Of a DNA stretch of 11,941 nucleotides, positions 7,307-11,941 are shown one piece after another. Source of the stretch: Pseudothermotoga sp. (GTDB lineage Bacteria; Thermotogota; Thermotogae; Thermotogales; DSM-5069); contig DOKY01000038.1 of NCBI GenBank assembly GCA_003510135.1, forward strand, positions 49,928 to 61,868. Reading direction: 5' to 3'. Both the position numbers and the translations under genes were made by a program. The first letter of the stretch is position 1. Every line of letters begins with the position of its first letter. The notes below the pieces were generated by a model. The model was not told where the DNA came from. It saw only the letters and a list, made by a program, of their open reading frames with translations, and ran no database searches.

Positions 7307-7966
7307 TCACTTTTGAATCTGGTCCCAGGAATCCTTGAAGATGCCCAGTCCGAGGCTCGAGTAAGGGTTCTCGAAAGATCTCTTGTAAACCTCAAAAGAC
7401 GCCGTTATGATATCCGCTCCAGCCAAGGCCGCCTCGGTGAAGTGTCGTGCGGATCTGACTGCGGCGATCAGGATCTTTGACTTAAAGCCGTAGTTTTTCA
7501 CAGCCTTCACGACGTTGCTTATGAAGTTTTGATCGTAATCTCCCCTCTCTTCTTTCCAGCCAACAAAGGGACTGATGTAGTAAGCGCCAAGTCTGGCGGC
7601 TTGAAGAGCCTGAACCACGTTGAAGACCAGCGTTACGTTCACCTTCACGCCCTTCTTGCTGAGCACGCTCAGCGCTTCGAAGCCAGCCTCGGTTGCGGGG
7701 ATCTTTATGACGAAGTTTTCGCACATGGAAGCAAGCCTCTGAGCTTCTTCGACCATACTTTCAGCCTCGTTCAAATGTGGGTTGACCTCTATGCTCACGC
7801 TGATGTTTGTGTTTTCAACCAGCGGTTTGATCCTATCGACAAACTCTTCGACTCTCATGTGAGCGTTTGCAAGATGTCTGGGATTCGTCGTGATGCCATC
7901 GATTTTCCACCTTTTGATCGCATACTCAATTTCATCCAGCTTTGCACTGTCCAGAAAGAACAGCAT
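7307..7966 (-). CDS. Small (FSA/TalC-type) transaldolase, probable sulfofructose transaldolase
   Basis: This 219-residue TIM barrel belongs to the compact TalC/MipB/FSA group. The Schiff-base lysine is Lys88 in FVIKIPAT, and GITTNPRHL (24-32) is the usual beta-1 signature. Compared with E. coli FSA (Gln59, Thr109, Tyr131), the active-site triad here is Glu60, Thr112 and Phe134. Glu and Phe are the residues of true transaldolases such as TalB (Glu96, Phe178), where Phe-to-Tyr is known to create aldolase activity. The protein should therefore transfer a C3 ketol unit to an acceptor such as glyceraldehyde-3-phosphate. In this operon the donor would be 6-deoxy-6-sulfofructose, giving sulfolactaldehyde and fructose-6-phosphate. 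ATG at 7966 follows the permease stop by 6 bp with AAGGGG upstream. A housekeeping transaldolase is possible but less likely in this setting. Confidence 0.85.
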   Translation of the reverse strand: MLFFLDSAKLDEIEYAIKRWKIDGITTNPRHLANAHMRVEEFVDRIKPLVENTNISVSIEVNPHLNEAESMVEEAQRLASMCENFVIKIPATEAGFEALSVLSKKGVKVNVTLVFNVVQALQAARLGAYYISPFVGWKEERGDYDQNFISNVVKAVKNYGFKSKILIAAVRSARHFTEAALAGADIITASFEVYKRSFENPYSSLGLGIFKDSWDQIQK

Positions 7967-7972
7967 GACACA

Positions 7973-8791
7973 TCACCCCTTTATACCACCGGCCGAAAGG
8001 CCTCTTATTATGTACCTTTGAAGACTCAACGTCACGGCGAACACGGGAAGCAACATTATCGTTCCCGCGGCGGAAAGCTGTCCCCACAGGGGCGCGTACT
8101 GACCTAAAAACGCGTTCACCACGATGGGAGCAGTTTTCGCTCTCGTACCGGTCAGGACAAGAGCGTAGATGAACTCGTTCCAGGACATCAGGAACGCGAA
8201 GACCGCAGCGACCACGATCCCGGCCGAGGCGAGCGGGAAGAAGATTTTCAAAAATATCTGAAACGTTTTACACCCATCCACTTTCGCTGCCTCTTCGTAT
8301 TCTCGAGGGATCGACGAAAAGAAGGGTAGCAACAGCGCCACCACGTATGGCAGATTGAAACTTATGTGTGCGAGTGACAGACCCAGCACGGTGTCGTTCA
8401 GGCCGACCGATCTGAAGATCATGTAGAAGGGAACGGCGAGCGATATCTGCGGTATCATTCGGACCATGAGCAAGATGAAGATCAGAGCGTCGTTGAATTT
8501 GAAGTTGAACCTGCTCAGTCCGTAGGCTGCCATCGAACCGAGTGAGACAGAAACGAGTGCAGAAAGACTGGCAACGACTAAAGAGTTTCTCAAAGACCTC
8601 GGAAACTCCCTGTGTGTGAAGATCAGCTGGTAACTCCTCAAGGTCGGCTTGAAGTAGAAAGGATTCTTACTCCAGATATCTATGTCCCTCTTGAAACCGT
8701 TGACGATCACGACCATTATTGGGAAGAGCTCGATCAGCACGATCAAAAGAGCAACCGACAAAACGATGAAGGAGATCACCCTTCTTCTCAC
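7973..8791 (-). CDS. ABC sugar transporter, inner-membrane permease, MalG-type
   Basis: This 272-residue protein has six predicted membrane helices, beginning with a strongly hydrophobic segment at about 6-30 (VISFIVLSVALLIVLIELFP). The EAA loop that docks with the ATPase is EYEEAAKVDGCKTFQIFLKI, between the fourth and fifth helices. The C-terminus ends RYIIRGLSAGGIKG, typical of the MalG/carbohydrate-uptake CUT1 permeases. It pairs with the MalF-type permease encoded just upstream. The start is a GTG whose last bases overlap the stop of that gene (GTGA), so the two subunits are probably translated together. It would form the membrane channel for the substrate brought by the binding protein, here most likely sulfoquinovose or its glyceryl glycoside. 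No ATPase gene is nearby. Confidence 0.93.
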   Translation of the reverse strand: MRRRVISFIVLSVALLIVLIELFPIMVVIVNGFKRDIDIWSKNPFYFKPTLRSYQLIFTHREFPRSLRNSLVVASLSALVSVSLGSMAAYGLSRFNFKFNDALIFILLMVRMIPQISLAVPFYMIFRSVGLNDTVLGLSLAHISFNLPYVVALLLPFFSSIPREYEEAAKVDGCKTFQIFLKIFFPLASAGIVVAAVFAFLMSWNEFIYALVLTGTRAKTAPIVVNAFLGQYAPLWGQLSAAGTIMLLPVFAVTLSLQRYIIRGLSAGGIKG

Positions 8792-9678
8792 TCGATCTCA
8801 CCACGCAGTCCGCGTTTGACTACGAAGTAGGATATGGAAAGTGCCACCATCAGGAGGAACACGGCAACGGAAGCAGCATAAGAGAGTCTTCCAAATTCGA
8901 ACGCCTGTTTGTGTATGTACAGAGAAAGAAGCATCGTTGCGTTCGATGGACCACCATAGGTCATCACATAGACCTCTGAGAAGATCCTCAAAGCGTCTAT
9001 CAGTCTGAGAAGGAAAGCGGTCGCTATGACGGATTTCAGGTAAGGCAACAGAACGTACCAAAACCTTTGGAAAAAGTTCGCGCCGTCTATCCTCGCTGCC
9101 TCAACGTACTCTGAGGGCATCGAGGAAAGGCCCGCATAGATGATCATGAACATGAAAGGCCACATACGCCAAATGTCCTGAAGGAGTATCGCCACGTACG
9201 CGTACTTGGTGTCTGCAAGCCACGCAGTTGGTCCGAGCGAGATCGCGCTGAAGAAGCTCGCCAGCACGCCATAACTCGGCTGGAGCATCAAACGCCACGT
9301 CAAACCCGAAAGAACAGGTAGCACAAAAACCGGGAGCATTAGGAGCGAACGCAAAGTTTTCGAAAATGGGAACTCTCTGTTGAACAGGATCGCCACGAAA
9401 AGGCCAATCACCAGCTCTATGGGTATTGCGATCGCAATGAATCCAAGCTGCAATCTGAAAGAATGCCAGAAATTCCTGTCTCTGATCATCTCAGAATAGT
9501 TCCTCAGGCCGATGAAGTTCGTTTTTCCCAGATACAGAAGCTCTCTGTCGGTCAACGAGATCACAAGAGCGTAAATGACAGGATAAGCCAGAATCACACC
9601 AACGACTATCAGAGCAGGGAGAACGAAGACGAAAAAGGGGGCGATAGCCCGCCCCCTCTTTTTAGGGTCAGTAGCCAT
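8788..9678 (-). CDS. ABC sugar transporter, inner-membrane permease, MalF-type
   Basis: This 296-residue permease starts at the ATG at 9678 (MATDPKKRGRAIAPF), immediately before the first membrane helix, with AGGA a few bases upstream. A longer reading back to 9756 would add 26 hydrophilic residues that only mirror the end of the binding-protein gene. About six helices are visible, and the EAA loop reads EYVEAARIDGANFFQRFWYV. The sequence GGPSNATMLLSLYIHKQAF before the last helices is typical of UgpA/MalF-type CUT1 permeases. Its start overlaps the end of the binding-protein gene by 11 bp. It acts with the MalG-type partner in uptake of the operon's sugar substrate. Confidence 0.93.
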   Translation of the reverse strand: MATDPKKRGRAIAPFFVFVLPALIVVGVILAYPVIYALVISLTDRELLYLGKTNFIGLRNYSEMIRDRNFWHSFRLQLGFIAIAIPIELVIGLFVAILFNREFPFSKTLRSLLMLPVFVLPVLSGLTWRLMLQPSYGVLASFFSAISLGPTAWLADTKYAYVAILLQDIWRMWPFMFMIIYAGLSSMPSEYVEAARIDGANFFQRFWYVLLPYLKSVIATAFLLRLIDALRIFSEVYVMTYGGPSNATMLLSLYIHKQAFEFGRLSYAASVAVFLLMVALSISYFVVKRGLRGEIE

Positions 9679-10933
9679 ATTTCCTGAGTACTGCATTGAT
9701 TTCCTCGACCATCCTGTCAACGGCAACTTCGGGTGAAACTCTTCCAGATACCGCATCGAGCCAGTTGTTCCTTATGACCTGTGAAACTTCGGGGTATCTT
9801 TCGAATCTGGGTCTTTCAACAGCGTACTGCATGGACTGGTATATACCCAGGAACCAGGGTCTTTCCTTGGAATAAACCGGATCTTTGAGCAGAGATTCCC
9901 TCGCTGGTGTCAGACCTTTCGGTATCAGTTTTCTACCGGTTTCCACGGACATCCACCAGTAAGCGAATTCTGCGGCTGCTGTTTTTTCTTTCGCGGCGAG
10001 TGGTATCGCCACTATCCAACAACCTCTCACAGCCGCTGCCTTCGCCGGACCGGCCGGTGGTTCTGTGTATATGACGTTGCCTGCGACGAGTGATTTCTCA
10101 GGGTTCTCTATGTCGGGGACCAGCGCCGGCCAGTTGAACATGGAAAAGACCTCTCCTCTTGAGAATGCGGCAACCCTTTCAGCGTGACCGTAATCCAGTG
10201 CACCGGGAGGCGCATACTTCAGGAGTTCTTTGTAGAAGTTGATGGCTTCTATGGCTTTCTGTTTGTCCAGAACCACGTTGTAGCCCTTGTCTGTAACTTG
10301 AAGGACCTTGGTGCCGAAACTTTCAAACATCCAGATCGCTTCGCAGGTGGCACCTTCCGTTGGTTTTGTGAAAGGAGCCCAACCGTAGATGCCTTTCTTC
10401 GACAGGAACTTCGCCATGTCCAGAAGTTCCTGCAGAGTCTTTGGAACTCTCATTTCATAGCCGTATTCCTTTTTGAACTCGTCCTTGTACTTTTCAATGA
10501 TGTCCTTTCTGGTCAACCATATGTACACGTTTGCATTGACGGGCAGTCCCTTGAACTCTCCTTTCCACTGGCCAGCTTCCAGAGCCAGCGGCATGATGTC
10601 TGCCATGCTCGGTCGCGTGTAGAATTGTGTCCCCGGCCACTGTGTGAACGGCAGCAAAAGAGGAGCGAGCAAGGGTATGTTCGGTTCGTCCACAGCGATG
10701 AGATCGTAGTCAGACCTTTCCGCAGTCACGCTGATCAGCGTCTTCTGAAGTAGCGTGCCGCTCGGTACAAGTTCGAGCTCCACCTTGATGCCAGTCTTCT
10801 TCTCAAATTCAGGCAATCCTTCTCTCAAAGCCTGTGTGAGTGCATCGTCCCAGAGCAGAACGCGTACGGTTGCAGCCATAAGCGTGAGTGTGAACAACAC
10901 TGCTAAACAGACCAACCACTTTCTCACAGACAT
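9668..10933 (-). CDS. ABC transporter sugar-binding protein, family 1 (MalE/UgpB-like)
   Basis: This 421-residue secreted protein begins MSVRKWLVCLAVLFTLTLMA, a charged start followed by a hydrophobic core that makes a Sec signal peptide of about 20 residues. No lipobox cysteine is seen at the cleavage region, so it is probably periplasmic and not a lipoprotein. The mature part shows family 1 solute-binding features: an early LLWDDALTQ...LPEFEKKTGIKVELE strand-helix-strand, YDLIAVDEPNIPLL, and a hinge/ligand region around GWAPFTKPTEG. It is the first gene of the operon. I placed the start at ATG 10933; the GAAGGGGGG tract abuts it. A GTG two codons later (10927) is spaced more normally and could be used instead. 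An upstream GTG at 10969 falls near the predicted transcription start and is rejected. The ligand is inferred to be a sulfoquinovose glycoside. Confidence 0.92.
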   Translation of the reverse strand: MSVRKWLVCLAVLFTLTLMAATVRVLLWDDALTQALREGLPEFEKKTGIKVELELVPSGTLLQKTLISVTAERSDYDLIAVDEPNIPLLAPLLLPFTQWPGTQFYTRPSMADIMPLALEAGQWKGEFKGLPVNANVYIWLTRKDIIEKYKDEFKKEYGYEMRVPKTLQELLDMAKFLSKKGIYGWAPFTKPTEGATCEAIWMFESFGTKVLQVTDKGYNVVLDKQKAIEAINFYKELLKYAPPGALDYGHAERVAAFSRGEVFSMFNWPALVPDIENPEKSLVAGNVIYTEPPAGPAKAAAVRGCWIVAIPLAAKEKTAAAEFAYWWMSVETGRKLIPKGLTPARESLLKDPVYSKERPWFLGIYQSMQYAVERPRFERYPEVSQVIRNNWLDAVSGRVSPEVAVDRMVEEINAVLRKYGY

Positions 10934-10975
10934 CCCCCCTTCGGTTGAATTTTGAAAAGAACCGTTCACAGTTTT

Positions 10976-11004
10976 ATTTTAAAAGTGGTATTACCAATTT
11001 TCAA
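10976..11004 (-). promoter_or_regulatory. Sigma-A-type promoter of the nine-gene operon
   Basis: On the minus strand TTGAAA (11004-10999) is followed after exactly 17 bp by TAAAAT (10981-10976), close to the TTGACA/TATAAT consensus with the ideal spacer. Transcription would begin near 10969, giving a leader of about 36 nt before the binding-protein ATG. The 17-bp spacer is filled by the palindrome described separately, so repressor binding and polymerase binding would exclude each other. No other strong promoter was noticed inside the tightly packed operon. Confidence 0.78.
10981..11001. promoter_or_regulatory. Probable GntR/FadR-type operator inside the promoter spacer
   Basis: The core TGGTATTACCA (10986-10996) is a perfect 11-bp palindrome. 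It is flanked by AAAA on the left and TTTT on the right, so 21 bp are symmetric apart from one pair (G10985 against A10997). TGGT-N3-ACCA is the pattern bound by several FCD-type GntR proteins such as FadR and PdhR. The site lies between and touching the -35 and -10 boxes, as expected for a repressor. The regulator encoded at 544-1209 is the obvious candidate. That link is inferred. Confidence 0.72.
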
Positions 11005-11013
11005 ACGTGGATT

Positions 11014-11068
11014 TCGGTTTCTTCCCGGTAACGTTCACAACAGGAACTCATGACCGAGAAGAATTCGG
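11014..11068. repeat. Imperfect inverted repeat upstream of the operon promoter
   Basis: The 16-mer TCGGTTTCTTCCCGGT at 11014-11029, read on the minus strand, resembles ACCGAGAAGAATTCGG at 11053-11068 on the plus strand (about 12 of 16 positions). The arms are separated by 23 bp and lie upstream of the -35 box. This could be a second regulatory site or chance. In the same region the short direct repeats CGTTCACA (10963-10970, 11032-11039) and TTCGGTTGAAT (10940-10950, 11064-11074) are also seen. Confidence 0.4.
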
Positions 11069-11131
11069 TTGAATCTCAAAGTTATCTTCGTTTTTCTTGC
11101 ATTATCTTTTCGAATCGTACTATTAATACAT

Positions 11132-11149
11132 TGTTTTCCATGTTTTCCA
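11132..11149. repeat. 9-bp tandem duplication in the AT-rich stretch after the acetyltransferase gene
   Basis: TGTTTTCCA occurs at 11132-11140 and is repeated immediately at 11141-11149. The surrounding 11100-11160 is strikingly AT-rich compared with the genes. No convincing terminator hairpin followed by a U-run was found here for the acetyltransferase transcript, so read-through into the operon cannot be excluded. Confidence 0.6.
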
Positions 11150-11202
11150 TATATAGACGTACGCTCACGAAGGACTCAGACCTGGCATACCGATCAGAAA
11201 TG

Positions 11203-11754
11203 TTACTCAGAATATTGTGCGGAAGATCGTTTTGAAAAGTATTCTTTCGCCAGTATGCCCATCACGATGACATCGTAGTACTCGCCTTTCAGATACCTTG
11301 CTTTTCTCAGTATTCCTTCTCTCACGAAGCCACACTTTTCGTAGACGTGGATCGCACGATGGTTGTATTCGTACACACGAAGCTGTACCCTGTTCATGTT
11401 CAGATACTCGAAAGCGTATCTCAACGTGAGCTGAGTGGCTTGAGTCCCGAGACCTGAATTCCAGTAACTTTTGTCAGTGACAGCAATGCCGAACTCGGCA
11501 CACCTGTTCACCCAGTCGATGGAATGTAAACCCGTCGTTCCAACGAGCTGGTTCGTTTCCGCCATGGCGATGGCGAAGACGATGTCTCTTTGGCCGGTGT
11601 ACAGATTCTTCACCCATTCTTCCTCCCTGATCTTGTTCAGCGGAAACACGCTCAGAAGATACTGTCTCACCTCCTCGTCGTTGATGTTCAACAACCTGTC
11701 GATGTCAGAAAGCTCGACGGGTCTCAGGATGATTCTTTCGCCTCGAAGAACCAT
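11203..11754 (-). CDS. GNAT-family N-acetyltransferase, RimJ/RimL-like
   Basis: This 183-residue protein has the GNAT fold. The N-terminal strand RGERIILRPVELSDID leads into helix alpha-1. The acetyl-CoA pyrophosphate loop is YWNSGLGTQA (97-106), which carries the GxG of motif A. NHRAIHVYEKCGF (131-143) is the usual motif B near the C-terminus, followed by EGILRKARYLKGEYYDVIVMGIL, typical of the RimJ/RimL and ribosomal or small-molecule N-acetyltransferase branch. It would transfer an acetyl group from acetyl-CoA to an amine; the acceptor cannot be told. ATG at 11754 has GGGAGG about 8 nt upstream. It lies on the same strand as the SQ operon but 269 bp away and behind a separate promoter, so it is probably not part of that pathway. 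Confidence 0.9.
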   Translation of the reverse strand: MVLRGERIILRPVELSDIDRLLNINDEEVRQYLLSVFPLNKIREEEWVKNLYTGQRDIVFAIAMAETNQLVGTTGLHSIDWVNRCAEFGIAVTDKSYWNSGLGTQATQLTLRYAFEYLNMNRVQLRVYEYNHRAIHVYEKCGFVREGILRKARYLKGEYYDVIVMGILAKEYFSKRSSAQYSE

Positions 11755-11805
11755 GTCTTTCCCTCCCCATCTCTCAGTTGTTTTGATACTATCCTAACGG
11801 AATTC

Positions 11806-11834
11806 TTGAAAACTTCAAACATATCTGGTAAGAT
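11806..11834 (+). promoter_or_regulatory. Sigma-A-type promoter for rpmB
   Basis: TTGAAA at 11806-11811 and TAAGAT at 11829-11834 are separated by exactly 17 bp. Transcription would start near 11841, leaving a leader of about 26 nt with AAAGGGG placed eight bases before the rpmB ATG. A small dyad, TTGAA-AAC-TTCAA (11806-11818), overlaps the -35 box. The divergent acetyltransferase gene starts only about 50 bp to the left, so its own promoter must lie in or over this region, but no clear one is seen. Confidence 0.72.
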
Positions 11835-11866
11835 TGTCTCGGCTGGACGGGAAAGGGGTATGCGAC

Positions 11867-11941
11867 ATGGCGAAAAGGTGTGAAATCTGCGGAAAAGGTC
11901 CCGTAGCTGGTAAGAACGTGAGTCACTCGAACAGGCACACA
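11867..11941 (+). CDS. rpmB: Ribosomal protein bL28, N-terminal 25 residues (cut by the window edge)
   Basis: The visible protein begins MAKRCEICGKGPVAGKNVSH and continues to SNRHT at the window edge. This is the conserved start of bL28, a large-subunit ribosomal protein of about 60-70 residues. CEIC forms the first half of the zinc-binding pair present in C+ forms of L28; the second CxxC would lie beyond the window. The ATG at 11867 has AGGGG about 8 nt upstream and its own promoter. It is a core gene bordering the accessory sugar region and resembles Thermotogales L28, which is part of the reason for the taxonomic guess. Confidence 0.95.
   Translation, partial: MAKRCEICGKGPVAGKNVSHSNRHT

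Noticed and set aside
7307..7966. Fructose-6-phosphate aldolase (FSA)
   Set aside because: The FSA-specific Gln and Tyr are replaced by Glu60 and Phe134, the pair found in transaldolases.
9679..9756. A 26-residue extension of the MalF-type permease
   Set aside because: It overlaps the end of the binding-protein gene in another frame and is unlike permease N-termini; the ATG at 9678 lies just before the first membrane helix.
10934..10969. A 12-residue N-terminal extension of the binding protein starting at GTG 10969
   Set aside because: That codon coincides with the predicted transcription start and would put hydrophilic residues ahead of the signal peptide; the ATG at 10933 or the GTG at 10927 fits better.
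11053..11069. Small hairpin ACCGA/TCGGT as a terminator for the acetyltransferase gene
   Set aside because: The stem is only 5 bp and no U-run follows on the minus strand, so it does not look like an intrinsic terminator.
11131..11157. Promoter-like TTGTTT and TATAGA on the plus strand
   Set aside because: The spacer is only 15 bp, the match is weak, and nothing but the antisense of the acetyltransferase gene lies downstream.
1..11941. CRISPR array, tRNA or rRNA gene
   Set aside because: No regularly spaced repeats of the right size and no tRNA- or rRNA-like sequence were seen on either strand by eye.

Overview
The window looks like chromosomal DNA from a thermophilic anaerobe of the Thermotogae, most likely Pseudothermotoga-like. 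The reasons are the L28 start at the right edge, heavy AGA/AGG arginine use, tightly overlapping genes, and a decayed IS200/IS605-type tnpB of a kind common in that group. The assignment is from recognition, not a search.

Layout from left to right. Positions 1-440 (minus) hold a broken tnpB remnant that runs off the left edge. Positions 446-471 hold a 13-bp tandem duplication. A FadR-type GntR/FCD regulator (544-1209, plus) converges on, and overlaps by 23 bp, the end of a nine-gene minus-strand operon (10933 down to 1187). In transcription order the operon encodes a sugar-binding protein, two ABC permeases, a transaldolase of the small FSA/TalC-like class, SuyA, SuyB, an aldehyde dehydrogenase, an L-fucose-isomerase-like sugar isomerase and a YihQ-like GH31 glycosidase. 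Its start has a clear sigma-A promoter (TTGAAA-N17-TAAAAT), and a TGGT-N3-ACCA palindrome fills the spacer between the two boxes. Next come an unrelated GNAT acetyltransferase (minus) and, after a divergent intergenic region with a good promoter, the first 25 codons of rpmB (plus).

How the genes fit together (inference from families and context): the operon reads as a complete sulfoquinovose (SQ) catabolic pathway of the sulfofructose-transaldolase type with a sulfite-releasing end. An SQ glycoside is imported by the ABC transporter and hydrolysed in the cytoplasm by the GH31 enzyme. SQ is isomerised to sulfofructose. The transaldolase moves the C3 unit to glyceraldehyde-3-phosphate, giving fructose-6-phosphate and sulfolactaldehyde. 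The aldehyde dehydrogenase makes sulfolactate, and SuyAB splits it to pyruvate and sulfite. All six carbons would then enter central metabolism, rather than a C3 sulfonate being excreted.

Points needing a second look: the GH31 lacks two of the residues that bind the sulfonate in E. coli YihQ (Arg301 is Gln, Tyr508 is Phe). The small transaldolase has the Glu/Phe active-site pair of true transaldolases instead of the Gln/Tyr pair of FSA aldolases. No transporter ATPase and no sulfite exporter or reductase is encoded in the window.
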